Counted from the stretch's first letter, positions 1 through 7,994 are shown. The stretch: DNA of 36,005 bases from Phycisphaerae bacterium (GCA_016927755.1 JAFGLZ010000261.1:1-36005), one strand, 5' to 3'. Notes: generated from the sequence alone by a model not told the origin. Translations and numbers: made by a program.

Positions 1-95
1 AACTCAAGCTCTACCTTCTGCGGCGCATGGGCGACGGCGGCCGCGCTCCACAGGAGTATGAGCGCAAGGGCCACGACGAATGACAATTTCCGCAT
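1..95 (-). CDS. Partial secreted protein, N-terminus only
   Basis: The window holds only the first 31 codons; the gene continues past the left edge. The ATG at 95 is preceded by AAAGGAG with a spacing of about 7 bases, a strong ribosome binding site. The translation is a textbook Sec signal peptide: MRKL, a hydrophobic core (SFVVALALILLWSAAAV), then AHA as a likely signal peptidase I site, followed by PQKVELE. The mature protein should therefore be periplasmic or exported. Its family cannot be told from seven mature residues. It lies 158 bases downstream of the thi4-like gene on the same strand, so it could share that transcript or have its own promoter in the AT-rich gap. Confidence 0.75.
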   Translation of the reverse strand, partial: MRKLSFVVALALILLWSAAAVAHAPQKVELE

Positions 96-253
96 GGTCT
101 TCTCCTTTCCGGCCGGCCGGACCCTGCGGCCCGGTTGCCCGGCCTGTTCCTCTGGCCCGATCCGGCCACTAATCGCACGCCAAATAACGCAATTATGCGC
201 AAAATAGTGAAAAAGAATATGAGGATTTGCCTATTTGAAGTGCAGGCTATCGC
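96..253. other. AT-rich gap between thi4-like gene and secreted protein gene
   Basis: Bases about 170-245 are much richer in A and T than the rest of the window, which would suit a promoter for the minus-strand gene at 95. I tested several hexamer pairs by eye and found none that approaches a sigma-70 consensus. No riboswitch or terminator with a run of T was recognised. Confidence 0.4.
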
Positions 254-1045
254 CTAGAGCGGTTGAGCCGCGTTTGACCTCTCCAGAATGAGCTCGGCCA
301 CCTTCTTGCCGCTCAGGAGCATGCCCCCGAAAATGGGCCCCATCCGCGGTCCCCCGTACGTCGCGCAGACGCTCATGCCCGCGACCCACAGACCAGGGAA
401 CACCTCACTCGTACGCTCGACGACGAACGCCTCGCCCTCCGCCGCGTTCATCGGCCCTTCCCCCGTTTCCACCACGGTCTTCGACCCCGTCAGCAGGCCG
501 CGCTTCCGAAGCATCTGTACGACGGCCGCATCGTGACCCGTCCCGTCAATGGCCGCCTTGCACCCGAACGTCACCGGGTCCACGTGAAGCTGGCCGCTGA
601 TCATCGTCCGATTGACCACCAGCCCCGCCACCCGACCCTCATACAGGCAGATGTCCTCCACCGTAACGAGGTTGAGGATCGTCGCACCCGCCTGGAGCGC
701 CTTGAAGATCAGTCCGGACGCCATCTCCACCGCGTCCACCACCGCCAGTCCTTCCTGACGCCGGTCCGTACGGATCCCCATGTCTTTCAGGATCGCCAGC
801 GCCTCGTCCTGAACCACCACGTCGTTCATCGCCATCCCGCCCCCCCAGATTCCTCCGCCTGGGCCCAGCCGGCGCTCGACCAGAGTGACTTTCAGGCCGC
901 CCTTGGCCATGTAGAACGCCGCGGTCAGACCCGCCGGCCCGGCGCCGACGATATGAACGTCGCTAACGATCCGGTCGGAGAACTTCTCGTGATACCCGTT
1001 CGTAATCGCCCGAGTAATCTGAATGTCGTTGAAACCTGCCATCAT
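254..1045 (-). CDS. thi4: Thi4-family thiamine thiazole synthase, sulfide-dependent type
   Basis: Thi4 makes the thiazole phosphate half of thiamine from NAD, glycine and sulfur. The 263-residue protein has the FAD/NAD-binding GAGPAG motif at residues 34-39, followed by the VERRLGPGGGIWGGGM stretch typical of Thi4. At the position where yeast Thi4 carries its suicidal sulfur-donor Cys, this protein reads GQLHVDP, with His154. Archaeal Thi4 with His there uses free sulfide catalytically, so the same is inferred here. The C-terminal TYGGPRMGPIFGGMLLSGKK is also characteristic. Two adjacent ATG codons (1045 and 1042) follow AGGG; the second has the better spacing of 8 bases. It is the last gene of a four-gene operon, 20 bases after the metallo-hydrolase stop. 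No TPP riboswitch was seen. Confidence 0.93.
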   Translation of the reverse strand: MMAGFNDIQITRAITNGYHEKFSDRIVSDVHIVGAGPAGLTAAFYMAKGGLKVTLVERRLGPGGGIWGGGMAMNDVVVQDEALAILKDMGIRTDRRQEGLAVVDAVEMASGLIFKALQAGATILNLVTVEDICLYEGRVAGLVVNRTMISGQLHVDPVTFGCKAAIDGTGHDAAVVQMLRKRGLLTGSKTVVETGEGPMNAAEGEAFVVERTSEVFPGLWVAGMSVCATYGGPRMGPIFGGMLLSGKKVAELILERSNAAQPL

Positions 1046-1065
1046 ACGTGCCCTAAAAGAATGCC

Positions 1066-1908
1066 CTACTCAAACGCGAACCTTGCCGCCGTGAAGCACG
1101 GCTTGCAGCGATCCGAAAAACGCCCCCAAAGATACCGCAGCGCCCCCGCGCCCGTGCAGTGGCAGGGGCCCAGAAGCTGCGCTCCGAAACGATCCAATGC
1201 GTCCCCCGTCCGGACCAGCCGCTCCTCACTGGCCCGGAGCAAGTGCATCCCCCCCAATACGGCGTGAAACCTGTCATGCCCCCTCGTCGCCGCGATCGCC
1301 TCCAGCGTGTTGACGACGCCGGAGTGGGCGCATCCCAAGAGAATCACGATCCCCTGACGGGATTCGATGACGACCGCCTGATCATCCCGCAACTCGTCGG
1401 GTTGCCTGCACCCCTCGTCGACGTAGAAATCCCCGCCAGTGTCCTCGAACTCGTTGCGCCGCGGAATCTCACCCGTGACCCAGATCGAGTCCATGATCTC
1501 CGTTGGACCTGAGGTCAACACGACCCGCCCGACCTGGCCGCCCAGTTCATCCGCATCCGTAATCGGCGAGCCGATCGGCCGGCCCACGCCGTCAGGCCCT
1601 CTGCTGAACTTCGGCCCGAAAGACCCCGGATGCGTGTAGACGCTCGTGGCGTCCCCAAGCCGGCAAAGCACCTTCGGCAGCCCGCCCGTATGATCGAAGT
1701 GGCCGTGGCTCAGGACCAACGCCTCCGTCTTCCCGATGTCCACGCCCAAAACCTTCGCATTGTGTTCGATGACCATGCCCTGGCCCGTGTCGAACAGGAT
1801 GTGACGCCCGTCGGCCTCGATCCAGAAGGCCATGCCATGTTCGGCGAGAACGTCGGGGTGTCCCGCCGTGTTCTCTGCAAGCACCGTTATTCGCAGCCGA
1901 CGGATCAT
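1066..1908 (-). CDS. Metallo-beta-lactamase-fold hydrolase, dihydropterin-ribofuranosyl-aminobenzene phosphate synthase-like
   Basis: A 280-residue MBL-fold protein. The zinc motif HxHxDH is present as LSHGHFDHTGG, and the later conserved segments GCAHSGVVNTL and GGMHLL match the subgroup related to the archaeal MJ0301 protein, annotated as 7,8-dihydropterin-6-methyl-4-(beta-D-ribofuranosyl)-aminobenzene-5'-phosphate synthase. The true substrate in bacteria is unknown. The open frame extends 76 codons further upstream, but that part lies inside the thioesterase gene. The ATG at 1908 overlaps the thioesterase stop as ATGA and has GGAGG 9 bases upstream, so it is preferred over the ATG at 1917, which touches the same GGAGG. 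The overlap implies translational coupling. Confidence 0.88.
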   Translation of the reverse strand: MIRRLRITVLAENTAGHPDVLAEHGMAFWIEADGRHILFDTGQGMVIEHNAKVLGVDIGKTEALVLSHGHFDHTGGLPKVLCRLGDATSVYTHPGSFGPKFSRGPDGVGRPIGSPITDADELGGQVGRVVLTSGPTEIMDSIWVTGEIPRRNEFEDTGGDFYVDEGCRQPDELRDDQAVVIESRQGIVILLGCAHSGVVNTLEAIAATRGHDRFHAVLGGMHLLRASEERLVRTGDALDRFGAQLLGPCHCTGAGALRYLWGRFSDRCKPCFTAARFAFE

Positions 1909-2345
1909 GACCCGCATCCTCCAGACGATTCGACGGCCGGCTGGCGCGCGAACATCCCTTGGGCGGACGCACAGCACCTGTCCGCCTGGTGGATCTCCGC
2001 CTCCAACTCGCAGACCGACGGGGATTCCCCAACCAAGCGAGCCCGGATCGTCGCGGGGCGTCCTACCGCGACCGGATGCCGAAACTTTACCTCCAGCTTG
2101 GCCGTCACGCCGCAAATGCCCCGGGCGAACATGCAATGCATCATCGCCGAGTCCAACAGAAGGGCGACGACACCGCCGTGCAGCCGATCAGGAAAGCCCT
2201 GGTAAATCGCATCGCACCCGAACGCGGCCTCCACGCTCCCATCCGCCTGCTCGGCAAAGATCAGGCCGAAGCCGCCGTGCTCGGCGTCGCCGCACGCGAT
2301 GCAGGCGGGATGGCACGTCTTCCTCAATGCCCCGGTGTCGCTCAT
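1905..2345 (-). CDS. PaaI-type hotdog-fold thioesterase with N-terminal Cys cluster
   Basis: A 146-residue hotdog protein. The segment RLHGGVVALLLDSAM (about residues 54-68) is the conserved HGG helix of PaaI/YbgC-like acyl-CoA thioesterases, and TAKLEVKFRHPV fits the following strand. The N-terminus holds Cys11, Cys15 and Cys18 (CHPACIACGDAE), a C-x3-C-x2-C cluster found in some hotdog proteins and possibly binding metal. The ATG at 2345 sits 4 bases after the DUF89 stop, with GAAGG about 8 bases upstream. An upstream in-frame extension to 2468 overlaps DUF89 and is rejected. Substrate unknown; it is coupled to the MBL-fold gene by an ATGA overlap. Confidence 0.82.
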   Translation of the reverse strand: MSDTGALRKTCHPACIACGDAEHGGFGLIFAEQADGSVEAAFGCDAIYQGFPDRLHGGVVALLLDSAMMHCMFARGICGVTAKLEVKFRHPVAVGRPATIRARLVGESPSVCELEAEIHQADRCCASAQGMFARQPAVESSGGCGS

Positions 2346-2349
2346 CTGC

Positions 2350-3291
2350 CTACCTTCTGCTGATCCGGCCTGAGCCGTCTCTGTCGTCGCGCCACGAGGC
2401 GGCGCGCCCGGCGCCGTCGGTGCATTCCTTGCCCGACCCGCCGTGACGATACACGTTGATCTGCCCAAGCTCGCAGCCGATGTCCCGCGCCACCACCGGA
2501 CACTTCGCCTTGAACAGAAAGAAGACCTCCCGCTCCGAGTTGCTCAGCGTCTCGTAGTTGCCCTGCCCTTTCGCAACGACCAGGTCGGCCGACCAAAACC
2601 GCTCTCGGAACTCCGACGAGCACGTCTCCAACATCGTGCCCGGCAAGTCCGCCCCGTTGTCCATGACGCGCACGATCGACGCCAAACCGGCCGTCTCGGC
2701 ATCCTCCATCGTCGCGTCGTTGATCACCGGACCGCCCCGAACCACCAGCGTCACTCGATCGAGCGGCATGCGCTCGATCAGCAACCGGTCCAGCACGATC
2801 TCGCCGGCGTTGTCCGCAAGGTACAGGATGTCCTCCGCGCCGTCGATGGCCTGCCGGAGCGCTACTATGGCGCCATGATCAACGCGGTCCGTCAGCGCAT
2901 CTTCGATCGCCTGCCTGACCTGTTCTTCCGTGACGGAATGCCCCAGGCCGAAGTCGATCACGTTCCCCGCGATCGCCAGACGCAACGCCGTCTCGAACGC
3001 ATCATCCGACTCCAAGACACGTTGAGCCAGTTCTGGATACAGATTCCTCGCCATGGCGTTGGAGTCCCGCTTGGCTTGGCGATAAGGATCAGGATCCCCG
3101 ATCGCCTCGCGGAGCAGGCGATGGATCTCGCCCCCCATCCACGCGGGCGGCCGGTCGAAGCTCATCTCCGCCGTCATGCGAAGCGTCTCCCGCAGCACCC
3201 GCTCCCGCGCGCCATCGTCTCGGCCGGACAGACGCGATGCCTCCAGCACCTGACGCACAAAGCACGGTACACATTCAAGATACGTTCGCAT
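2350..3291 (-). CDS. DUF89 damage-control phosphatase (ARMT1-like)
   Basis: A 313-residue DUF89 protein. Family marks are the N-terminal CxxC (Cys7, Cys10 in YLECVPCFVRQ), KRDSN near residue 75, AGNVIDFG near 109, the metal-binding DNAGE motif at 160-164, VINDATMEDA and KGQGNYE. DUF89 enzymes are metal-dependent phosphatases proposed to remove damaged or excess phosphometabolites; this CxxC group is less well characterised, so the substrate is unknown. The ATG at 3291 is chosen because the motif MRTYLECVPC begins the domain and GGGAG lies about 6 bases upstream; an ATG at 3318 is possible but has no such support. It is the first gene of the operon that ends with thi4. Confidence 0.88.
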   Translation of the reverse strand: MRTYLECVPCFVRQVLEASRLSGRDDGARERVLRETLRMTAEMSFDRPPAWMGGEIHRLLREAIGDPDPYRQAKRDSNAMARNLYPELAQRVLESDDAFETALRLAIAGNVIDFGLGHSVTEEQVRQAIEDALTDRVDHGAIVALRQAIDGAEDILYLADNAGEIVLDRLLIERMPLDRVTLVVRGGPVINDATMEDAETAGLASIVRVMDNGADLPGTMLETCSSEFRERFWSADLVVAKGQGNYETLSNSEREVFFLFKAKCPVVARDIGCELGQINVYRHGGSGKECTDGAGRAASWRDDRDGSGRISRR

Positions 3292-3609
3292 ATCTTCTCC
3301 CGGGACTCGACCGCCCACAGCCGACTATCGCCCCAGACGTTCCACCTCTTAAGGCAGCGGCGCCCCCGTCGAACGCCGCAGGCCGCAAGAGCATTCCCCA
3401 ATCACCCGGCCCTCGTCAGAGAACTCATGCGGCGAGACAGTCTGGCGGGATGGTGACGCCTCGAAGTCTGCGGACTCAAGACACTAGCCTACACGGTTCA
3501 TTCGAGAATGTCACGGCCGCCATCGACGCAAGGGGCCTTTGCCGAACCGACTTCGTCTCGGGTATACTCCGACGCCGTCTTCTCGCGAGTACGTCGTTAG
3601 GAGCCGACC
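3292..3609. other. Divergent intergenic region, 318 bases
   Basis: This gap separates the minus-strand DUF89 operon from the plus-strand small gene and antiporter. It must carry promoters in both directions; the plus-strand candidate is listed separately. No convincing promoter, riboswitch or small gene was seen for the minus strand, and several open frames crossing it lack ribosome binding sites. Confidence 0.5.
3539..3568 (+). promoter_or_regulatory. Candidate sigma-70 promoter for the 89-residue protein and antiporter
   Basis: TTGCCG (3539-3544) and TATACT (3563-3568) are 18 bases apart. The -10 box matches 5 of 6 and the -35 box 4 of 6 consensus positions. The start codon at 3610 would leave a leader of about 35 bases. 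Confidence 0.45.
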
Positions 3610-3879
3610 ATGTCCGATGCGCGGAACGCACCTGTGCCCGAAACCCCTAGTCCCGAGGAACTCCGTCGGGCGATGAAGGCCTTCAAGAAACGCCTCAAGC
3701 TCGCCAGGCTCGACGACGAGTCGCGCCTGGGCAAGGGGCCGCTCAGCGGCGGCGCCAAGGGAGGCATCGTCGCCATTCTGCCGCCCCCACAGTATCCTCG
3801 CGCCGTCTGGGACGCCCTCGTCGAGCAGGGCAAGCTCCGACGGGCTGGGCACGGATTGTACGAGCTGACAGACGGCTGA
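3610..3879 (+). CDS. Small charged protein of unknown function, 89 residues
   Basis: The ATG follows AGGAG with 8 bases spacing. The N-terminal half is highly charged and probably helical (EELRRAMKAFKKRLKLARLDDESRLG), followed by a Gly-rich link (GPLSGGAKGG) and a short hydrophobic segment (IVAILPPPQYP) ending in WDALVEQGKLRRAGHGLYELTD. That last part resembles a winged-helix-like tail, but I do not assign a function. It lacks a signal peptide or membrane segment. It ends 15 bases before the antiporter start and is probably cotranscribed with it. The strong ribosome binding site and the promoter-like sequence upstream argue that the gene is real. Confidence 0.8.
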   Translation: MSDARNAPVPETPSPEELRRAMKAFKKRLKLARLDDESRLGKGPLSGGAKGGIVAILPPPQYPRAVWDALVEQGKLRRAGHGLYELTDG

Positions 3880-3894
3880 CGACTGGAGGCGAGC

Positions 3895-5229
3895 ATGCCA
3901 CACCCGATCTCGCCGATCGAGCACGCCGTCGGCATCTACATCGGACTCCTCCTGCTGGCGTGTTTCGTCGGCATCATCGCCAAGCTCGTCACGCAACTGC
4001 CCTATACGATCTTCCTCACCGTCGTCGGCCTGGTGATCGCCGTCTTGGACCTCGTCCTCGAGCAAGTCGGCATCGGGAGCCTCCACCTCGGCTCCGAGCT
4101 GCGGAAGATCGGATTCGGACACGATCTCATCTTCTTCGTCTTTCTGCCCCCGCTGTTGTTCCAGGGCGCCATGCACATGGACCTCGATCGGCTTCTCAAA
4201 CACATCGGGCCGATCATCTGTTTCGCTGTGCCGGGCGTGCTCGTCTCCACGCTCCTGGTGGGGGGGCTGTTCGGGTGGCTCTGCGGTATCAGTTCGATCA
4301 TGGTCGCCATGCTGTTTGGTGCCCTCATCTCCCCGACCGATCCCGTCAGCGTCCTGGCCCTCTTCCGCGAGGCCGAGGCCCCCGAGGACCTGCGCACGCT
4401 GGTCGAAGGCGAGAGCCTCCTCAATGACGCCACCGGCGTCGTCCTCTTCTCGATCCTCCTGACCGCCGTGACCACCGGCGCCGACCTGAGCATGCCGGTG
4501 GCCGCGTGGTCCTTCGCAAAGGTCTCTGTGGGCGGTCTGCTGCTGGGTGGCGGCTTGGGATGGGGCGCCTTCGCTGTCCTCCGTCGCCTCGACGATCACT
4601 TGCTGGAAAACGCGATCTGCCTCGTACTGGCTTACGGCGCCTTCTGGCTGGCCGAGGTCCTCGGCGTCTCCGGCGTCATCTCAACTGCGATGGCCGGCCT
4701 CCTGATCGGCAATCAAGGCCGGCGACTCGCTATGAGCCGCCGAACCACCGAAACCGTCGAAACCTTCTTCGAGTCGATCGACTTCCTCGTCAACTCGTTC
4801 CTCTTCATCCTGATCGGGCTGGAGCTCAGCGACGTCGCTCACGGGACGCCCATGGCAACCGCCAGACTCGTCATCGTCGCCATCGCCGCGATGCTCATCG
4901 GGCGGGCCGCCGTCGCCTACCCGTTCTACTGGCTGCTCAACCAGGTGGGAACCAGACGCCCAAAGGCGTGGAAGCACATCCTGTTCTGGGGCGGCCTGCG
5001 CGGCTCGATCCCCATCGCGCTCCTGCTGCACCTGCCTGGGGCGGACAAGCTGCCCGAGGGCAATCCCCTCGCTGCGCTCCGACCGGCCCTGCTCGTCGCG
5101 GGGTTTGCCTGCGTGTCCTTCTCCCTGCTCGTCCAAGGAACCACGACACGCCCGCTGCTGCGCCTCCTCCGCATAGGCGGCGCGCCGGACCACGCGGCTC
5201 GGGAGAGCTCGGCCCGGGGCGATCCCTGA
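3895..5229 (+). CDS. CPA1-family Na+/H+ antiporter
   Basis: A 444-residue inner-membrane protein with about 12 hydrophobic segments, exchanging Na+ (or K+) for H+. Family motifs are FLPPLLFQGAMHMD (about 83-96), the SPTDP loop (146-150) and EGESLLNDATG (171-181) with the ion-binding Asn177-Asp178 pair. Later come the conserved arginine in IGRAAVAYPFYW and FWGGLRGSIPIALLL. The C-terminus is short, without the large cytosolic domain of some CPA1 proteins. GGAGG lies 6 bases before the ATG. It follows the 89-residue protein closely, suggesting one transcript. Confidence 0.93.
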   Translation: MPHPISPIEHAVGIYIGLLLLACFVGIIAKLVTQLPYTIFLTVVGLVIAVLDLVLEQVGIGSLHLGSELRKIGFGHDLIFFVFLPPLLFQGAMHMDLDRLLKHIGPIICFAVPGVLVSTLLVGGLFGWLCGISSIMVAMLFGALISPTDPVSVLALFREAEAPEDLRTLVEGESLLNDATGVVLFSILLTAVTTGADLSMPVAAWSFAKVSVGGLLLGGGLGWGAFAVLRRLDDHLLENAICLVLAYGAFWLAEVLGVSGVISTAMAGLLIGNQGRRLAMSRRTTETVETFFESIDFLVNSFLFILIGLELSDVAHGTPMATARLVIVAIAAMLIGRAAVAYPFYWLLNQVGTRRPKAWKHILFWGGLRGSIPIALLLHLPGADKLPEGNPLAALRPALLVAGFACVSFSLLVQGTTTRPLLRLLRIGGAPDHAARESSARGDP

Positions 5230-5271
5230 CCCATCACGCGGCGCCAGGCCGCCGGAGATCTCTTCGGCCGT

Positions 5272-5697
5272 CTACTTCTTCACCCAGTAGTCCACCACCA
5301 GCACCTTGTCGAGGTAGGGGTGAAGGACCTTGCCGAACGCCTTGTGGTCCGGATGCGGCAGGTACGCGGCACGCCCCGCCTCGTCCTGGAACGTCACGAA
5401 GAAACAGTGCGTGTACCCTTGTGCCAGGTTCTCCACGCTCACGTTCGTGCCCCACTCGAAATCCCTGATCGTATCGATCTTGCCCGGCAGCGCCCGAAAC
5501 GCGTCCTCGACCGCCTTGATCTGATCGGGCGTCGCATCGTCCTTGAACTTGAAAAGCACGACGTGACGCAACAGCTTCGGTGGCTCCTTGGCCTGCGGGC
5601 AGGGGCACGAGCCGGATTTGCCCGCATCCGTGCTCGCGCAACCGACGCAAACGATCGTCATCACAACAAGGCAAGCAAAGGTCTTCAGCAGCATCAT
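5272..5697 (-). CDS. Dabb-domain (stress-responsive A/B barrel) lipoprotein
   Basis: The protein has 141 residues. A type II signal peptide (MMLLKTFACLVVMTIVCVGC) places a lipidated Cys at residue 20, so it is membrane-anchored outside the cytoplasm. Residues about 42-140 form a Dabb domain, seen in RHVVLFKFKDDAT at the first strand, then a ferredoxin-like pattern and HPDHKAFGKVLHPYLDKVLVVDYW at the end. Dabb proteins are small dimeric barrels of uncertain biochemical role. AGGAGG precedes two adjacent ATG codons (5697, 5694); spacing slightly favours 5694. It is convergent with the antiporter and divergent from the PhoPQ-related gene. Confidence 0.88.
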   Translation of the reverse strand: MMLLKTFACLVVMTIVCVGCASTDAGKSGSCPCPQAKEPPKLLRHVVLFKFKDDATPDQIKAVEDAFRALPGKIDTIRDFEWGTNVSVENLAQGYTHCFFVTFQDEAGRAAYLPHPDHKAFGKVLHPYLDKVLVVDYWVKK

Positions 5698-6037
5698 GGT
5701 TCCTCCTGGTAAGGGGCTGTCACGAGGTCGTGATGCTAGACCTGCCCCAAGCGGCCGTCAACTCGCCGCTGACGCAGGGGCCCAACGTCCTAACGATCTT
5801 CATGCCGGAGTTGACCGAGGGTGGGTGGCCCATCGCTTCAGCGGTGGGCAGCGCGAATTGGGGCCCGGGATTGTGTCCCCGACGGCTGAAGCGATGGACC
5901 ATACGTCAAGGGCTGTCGGTGAGCACACGGTTCATTCGTTACTGCGGGACGCTTGGGCGTTCCGGGCGTCGATTAACCGCCGCATCTTGGGTATCATAGG
6001 GGGGACACGTCACTGCGGTCTTTCAGGAGAAGAAGCC
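5698..6037. other. Divergent intergenic region, 340 bases
   Basis: Lies between the Dabb lipoprotein and the PhoPQ-related gene. About half is the repeat copy at 5782-5956, so this copy lies in a region that must also carry promoters. A TATCAT at 5992-5997 could be a -10 box for the plus-strand gene, but no good -35 partner was found. Confidence 0.5.
5782..5956. repeat. 175-bp interspersed element, near-full copy 1
   Basis: The core GGGTGGCCCATCGCTTCAGC begins at 5823. The inner palindrome pairs ATCGCTTCAGC with GCTGAAGCGAT (11 of 11), extended outward by TGGCCC against GGACCA. Left end CCAACGTCC and right end GGGACGCTTGG form imperfect terminal inverted repeats. The central hexamer is GAATTG here instead of GAATTC. 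Its right end aligns well with copy 4 at 17971-18146. Confidence 0.8.
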
Positions 6038-7792
6038 ATGGTCGCGCCAAGACGCCGCTCTTCGATGCTCGGATTCGCGATACTCTCACTTATCGGTGGG
6101 TCGCTCCTCTCGACGCCGCTCGCCCACGCGACTCCCCTGGACGACTACGTGGCCGCGCCCGATCCCAACTACGGGTACAGCCTCGCCAACACCTTCACCG
6201 GATCCGGCTACAGGGCCTACATCCTCGACATGACGTCGCAGACCTGGCGCGATCCCAACGAAGTCGACCGACCCCTCTGGCGGCACTGGGTCAAGATCGT
6301 CAAACCCACCACGGTGAGCAGCAGCACGGCCCTCCTGTGGATCAGCGGCGGCAGCAACGGAGGCAGTGTGCCGACCTCCGTCAACTCCGACCTGGTCAAC
6401 ATCGCCAAGACCACCCACACCGTCGCCTTCGAGCTCCGTATGGTCCCCAACCAGCCCCTCCGATTCGCTGACGAAACCGATCCCAGGTACGTCACCTCCG
6501 GTCGATACGAGGACGAGCTGATCGCCTATGCCTGGGACAAGTACCTCCGATCTGGCGATCCCCTCTGGTTGCCGCGCCTGCCGATGACCAAAGCCGCCGT
6601 CCGGGCCATGGACGCCGTCCAGACCTTCCTCGCGGACCCCAACTACGGCCCGATGACCATCAGCAACTTCGTCGTCACCGGCGCGTCGAAACGCGGGTGG
6701 ACCACCTGGACCACCGGCGCGGTCGATCCCCGCGTCGTCGCCATCATCCCGATCGTCATCGACATCCTGAACGTCGAGATCTCCATGATCCACCACTATG
6801 CCGCCTACGGCTATTGGGCGCCCGCCATCCAGGACTACGTCGATATGGGCATCATGGGGTGGATGGGTACGCCCGAGATCGCCGCCATGTTCGACGTCGT
6901 CGACCCGTACGCCTATCGCGACCGCTACACGATGCCCAAGTTCATCATCAACGCCTCGGGAGACGACTTCTTCCTGCCCGACTCCTCCCAGTTCTACTTC
7001 GACGACCTCCCGGGCGAGAAACACCTTCGCTATGTGCCCAATGCCGACCACTCCCTCAACGGCACCTACCTGCCGGATGCCCTGCTGGCCTACTACCAAG
7101 CCATCGTAAACGGGACGCCCCGCCCCCAGTTCGGCTGGACGTTCCAGTCCGACGGGTCTATCCGCGTGCAGACTGTCACCACCCCGACGCAGGTCACCTT
7201 GTGGCAGGCCACGAACCCCTACGCCCGAGACTTCCGCAAGAACCCGTATCTGCCCGGTGGCAGTCCCGCACCCTATCCCGGACCGGTGTGGACCAGCTCG
7301 GCACTGAGCGATCAGGGCGGTGGCGTGTACGTCGGCGCCGTCTCGACACCGGCCCAGGGATGGACGGGCTTCTTCGTGGAGCTCCAGTTCGCCGGCGGCG
7401 GCGCCACCCCCTTCACCTTTACGACCCCGGTTCGCGTCGTGCCCGACCCCGCCACGCTGACCATCGACGTGGGCAATCCGGGCTTCGGCCGGGTCGTCGA
7501 GCTCGACCCCAACTTCCCCAGGTATTTCGAGCCGAACGCCACGACCACCCTGACGGCCGAACCCGCCGATGGCCGATCCCTCAAGCACTGGGAGATCTTC
7601 GATCCCAACTGCCCCGGCGACTCGAACTACTCGATCAAGGACGCCAACCTCGCCATCACGCTCACGATGGACACGGATCGGCACGTCATTGCCGCATTCA
7701 AGTGCGGAAGTGGAGTGGCCCCGATACTCCTGATGGGCATGGCCGCCCTCGCCGGATGGGGTCTGCTCCTCCGACGACACCGACGAGCGTAG
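6038..7792 (+). CDS. PhoPQ-activated pathogenicity-related family protein, secreted, with C-terminal anchor
   Basis: A 584-residue protein. A signal peptide (about 1-31, ending LAHA) is followed by the PhoPQ-related domain, an alpha/beta-hydrolase-like fold. The probable nucleophile is Ser217 in VTGASKRGWTTW; GDDFFLPDSS and PNADHSL would supply the acid and His. The family, named from Salmonella PqaA, has no firmly known substrate. After about residue 465 there is a beta-rich module (ATLTIDVGNPGFGRVVELDP to HVIAAFKC) resembling divergent InlB-type repeats. It ends in a hydrophobic segment and basic tail (LMGMAALAGWGLLLRRHRRA), a sorting-signal-like arrangement. AGGAG 9 bases before the ATG at 6038 fixes the start; the upstream open frame has no support. 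Confidence 0.87.
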   Translation: MVAPRRRSSMLGFAILSLIGGSLLSTPLAHATPLDDYVAAPDPNYGYSLANTFTGSGYRAYILDMTSQTWRDPNEVDRPLWRHWVKIVKPTTVSSSTALLWISGGSNGGSVPTSVNSDLVNIAKTTHTVAFELRMVPNQPLRFADETDPRYVTSGRYEDELIAYAWDKYLRSGDPLWLPRLPMTKAAVRAMDAVQTFLADPNYGPMTISNFVVTGASKRGWTTWTTGAVDPRVVAIIPIVIDILNVEISMIHHYAAYGYWAPAIQDYVDMGIMGWMGTPEIAAMFDVVDPYAYRDRYTMPKFIINASGDDFFLPDSSQFYFDDLPGEKHLRYVPNADHSLNGTYLPDALLAYYQAIVNGTPRPQFGWTFQSDGSIRVQTVTTPTQVTLWQATNPYARDFRKNPYLPGGSPAPYPGPVWTSSALSDQGGGVYVGAVSTPAQGWTGFFVELQFAGGGATPFTFTTPVRVVPDPATLTIDVGNPGFGRVVELDPNFPRYFEPNATTTLTAEPADGRSLKHWEIFDPNCPGDSNYSIKDANLAITLTMDTDRHVIAAFKCGSGVAPILLMGMAALAGWGLLLRRHRRA

Positions 7793-7836
7793 AGTTGACC
7801 GCCAGTGCTCCGCCGGTTGCGCCAGACCATTCGACT

Positions 7837-7916
7837 GGGTGGCCCATCGCTTCAGCGGTGGGGGACATGAATTCGGGCCGAGGTCCACTTCCCCGGTGGA
7901 TGAAGCGATGAGCCAT
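7837..7916. repeat. Interspersed element, core-only copy
   Basis: Holds the core from GGGTGGCCC to GAATTC and the right arm GGATGAAGCGATGAGCCAT, which pairs with ATGGCTCATCGCTTCA-like left sequence imperfectly. The outer 41-base left flank and right terminus of the full element are not recognisable. It lies between the PhoPQ-related gene and the first glycosyltransferase. Confidence 0.75.
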
Positions 7917-7980
7917 TTTCCCGACGCCATTGCGCCGATCGAGCCCAACCCCCGCCCTTTCACGGGTGCCCCCTTGCCGA

Positions 7981-7986
7981 TATAGT
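7981..7986 (+). promoter_or_regulatory. TATAGT -10-like box 8 bases before a start codon
   Basis: TATAGT ends 8 bases before the ATG at 7995, so transcription would begin almost at the start codon. A weak -35 match, TTCACG (7959-7964), lies 16 bases upstream. No Shine-Dalgarno sequence is present between the box and the ATG. A near-leaderless mRNA is inferred. Confidence 0.4.
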
Positions 7987-7994
7987 CTGCTGCC

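Noticed and set aside
1909..2136. The N-terminal 76 codons of the open frame of the MBL-fold protein
   Set aside because: They overlap the thioesterase gene in another frame and have no similarity to MBL proteins; the ATGA overlap with GGAGG fits the shorter start.
3292..3609. A TPP riboswitch upstream of the thi4 operon
   Set aside because: The conserved CTGAGA and ACCTGAT-GGATAATACC-type elements were looked for on the minus strand and not found, nor between the operon genes.
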